Source of the DNA: Candidatus Borrarchaeota archaeon
GTDB taxonomy: Archaea > Asgardarchaeota > Sifarchaeia > Borrarchaeales > Borrarchaeaceae
Direction: 5' to 3'
Assembly (NCBI GenBank): GCA_016840645.1
Contig: JAEORY010000265.1
Coordinates: 1-5,984 of the forward strand
DNA length: 5,984 nt
Part shown: positions 5,537-5,984 of the stretch, piece after piece
Layout: each line of letters starts with the position of its first letter
Numbering within the stretch: the stretch's first letter is position 1
Notes under the pieces: generated by a model
Seen by the model: only the letters and a program-made list of their open reading frames with translations
The model's database searches: none
What the model was told of the DNA's origin: nothing
Program-made: the position numbers and the translations under genes

Positions 5537-5785
5537 TATTTTAAGAAAAAGCAGGAGACCATTTGCCTATTTCTATAATGTAAGAAAACTCTCTTTAGTA
5601 AGTTTTGTCGGAAACCAGAAGAGCGTTCTAACACCCGAGAAGCTTAGCAAAGAATTCTGTAGTTCTTCTAATAGCAGAATAATTCAAATAGGATAATGTA
5701 CTATAATATAATTGAATTAATTTTGTCCAAGTTTTAAGTTTGAAAGTAATCTTCCAAGATTAATAAATTAAATGAGGTTACGGAA
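5537..5785. other. Non-coding region between cdhB and the next gene, with small hairpins
   Basis: No gene is seen on either strand. Inverted repeats follow each other: AAAACT (5585-5590) with AGTTTT (5601-5606); TCGG (5608-5611) and AGAA (5617-5620) with TTCT (5626-5629) and CCGA (5635-5638), nested; and ATTCTG (5654-5659) with CAGAAT (5675-5680). The middle part is less AT-rich than its surroundings. No tRNA, C/D-box or other known RNA signature was recognised. Confidence 0.4.
5701..5713 (+). promoter_or_regulatory. Candidate TATA box of the last gene
   Basis: CTATAATATAATT lies about 73-85 bases before the start codon at 5786 and would give a leader of some 55 bases. A second AT-rich string (about 5760-5773) lies too close to the start to serve unless the message is nearly leaderless. 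The GAGGT site at 5774-5778 argues against that. Confidence 0.4.
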
Positions 5786-5984
5786 ATGAGTGAAAAGGAA
5801 AGCGCAAAAGAAGAGGAAAAAAAAGAGCAAGAAGATATCTGGTTTACTTTTGGGAACATTAGAATGGTCATAAGCAAACAAGCAGAAGGGTGGACTAATA
5901 TCGCCGTATTTTTTCAGGATGATGAGATAAGAGAAACAAAAATCGGCAAAAGAGTCCAATTTGGCATAATGGATCGCCACTTAC
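5786..5984 (+). CDS. N-terminal part of an unrecognised protein (runs off the window)
   Basis: An open frame of 66 codons continues past the window end without a stop. The start is ATG, with GAGGT (5774-5778) 7 bases upstream; the ATG at 5772 is in another frame and stops after five codons. Residues 1-17 are almost wholly Lys and Glu with Ser/Ala/Gln and should be disordered. After that the pattern IWFTFGNIRMVIS, WTNIAVFFQDDEI and KRVQFGIMDRHL alternates hydrophobic and polar residues and suggests beta strands of a small domain. There is no signal peptide, membrane segment or cysteine. I do not recognise the family. A terminator and about 300 non-coding bases separate it from cdhB, so it is unlikely to belong to the CODH operon. 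Confidence 0.72.
   Translation, partial: MSEKESAKEEEKKEQEDIWFTFGNIRMVISKQAEGWTNIAVFFQDDEIRETKIGKRVQFGIMDRHL

Noticed and set aside
5492..5596. Direct repeat AACTCTCTTT at 5492-5501 and 5587-5596
   Set aside because: Ten bases of low-complexity sequence in an AT/T-rich region is easily chance; there are only two copies and no further flanking similarity.
5768..5980. Reverse-strand frame of 70 codons rich in Phe and Leu near the window end
   Set aside because: It is the antisense of a Lys/Glu-rich start region; the forward frame has a good ribosome site and continues past the window, so the forward reading is preferred.
1..5984. CRISPR array, tRNA, rRNA, insertion sequence or integration site
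   Set aside because: No regularly spaced direct repeats, no tRNA T-arm consensus, no rRNA-like stretch and no transposase or paired terminal repeats were seen on either strand.

Overview
The window comes from an AT-rich archaeal genome that carries the archaeal-type (Wood-Ljungdahl) carbon monoxide dehydrogenase. The archaeal assignment rests on four things: a CdhA/CdhB pair of the archaeal acetyl-CoA decarbonylase/synthase (ACDS) type, TATA-like boxes rather than -35/-10 promoters, Shine-Dalgarno sites of the GGAGG/AGGTGA kind, and T-run terminators. The lineage cannot be fixed from this sequence. A methanogen or an uncultured acetogenic or Bathyarchaeia-like archaeon would both fit, and I hold the latter only as a guess.

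Layout, all genes on the + strand. (1) Positions 1-144 hold the C-terminal end of a ferredoxin-type 4Fe-4S protein. (2) Positions 145-295 are a short AT-rich promoter region. (3) Positions 296-1213 encode a 305-residue protein that reads as four winged-helix-like units in tandem, probably a transcription factor, starting at TTG and followed at once by a hairpin and T-run. (4) Positions 1345-2172 hold two small paralogous DGC-domain (putative zinc-binding) proteins, 12 bases apart and surely co-transcribed. (5) Positions 2173-2589 are a 417-base non-coding stretch rich in inverted repeats, including a 14-pair stem just ahead of the CODH genes. (6) Positions 2590-5475 hold cdhA and cdhB, the alpha and epsilon subunits of the CODH component, 9 bases apart, closed by a terminator that includes the cdhB stop codon. 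(7) Positions 5476-5785 are non-coding with several hairpins. (8) From 5786 to the window edge is the start of an unrecognised gene.

How the genes may work together. CdhA and CdhB form the alpha2-epsilon2 enzyme that interconverts CO2 and CO at a Ni-Fe-S C-cluster. The acetyl-CoA synthase subunit (cdhC) and the corrinoid protein genes (cdhD, cdhE) do not follow; transcription appears to end after cdhB, so the CODH component is its own unit here. All six C-cluster ligands and both ferredoxin-like clusters are visible in CdhA, but the two cysteines that hold the inter-subunit D-cluster in the Methanosarcina enzyme appear to be absent. The DGC pair and the multi-winged-helix protein upstream are candidates for metal handling and regulation of this locus. 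That is inference from position only.
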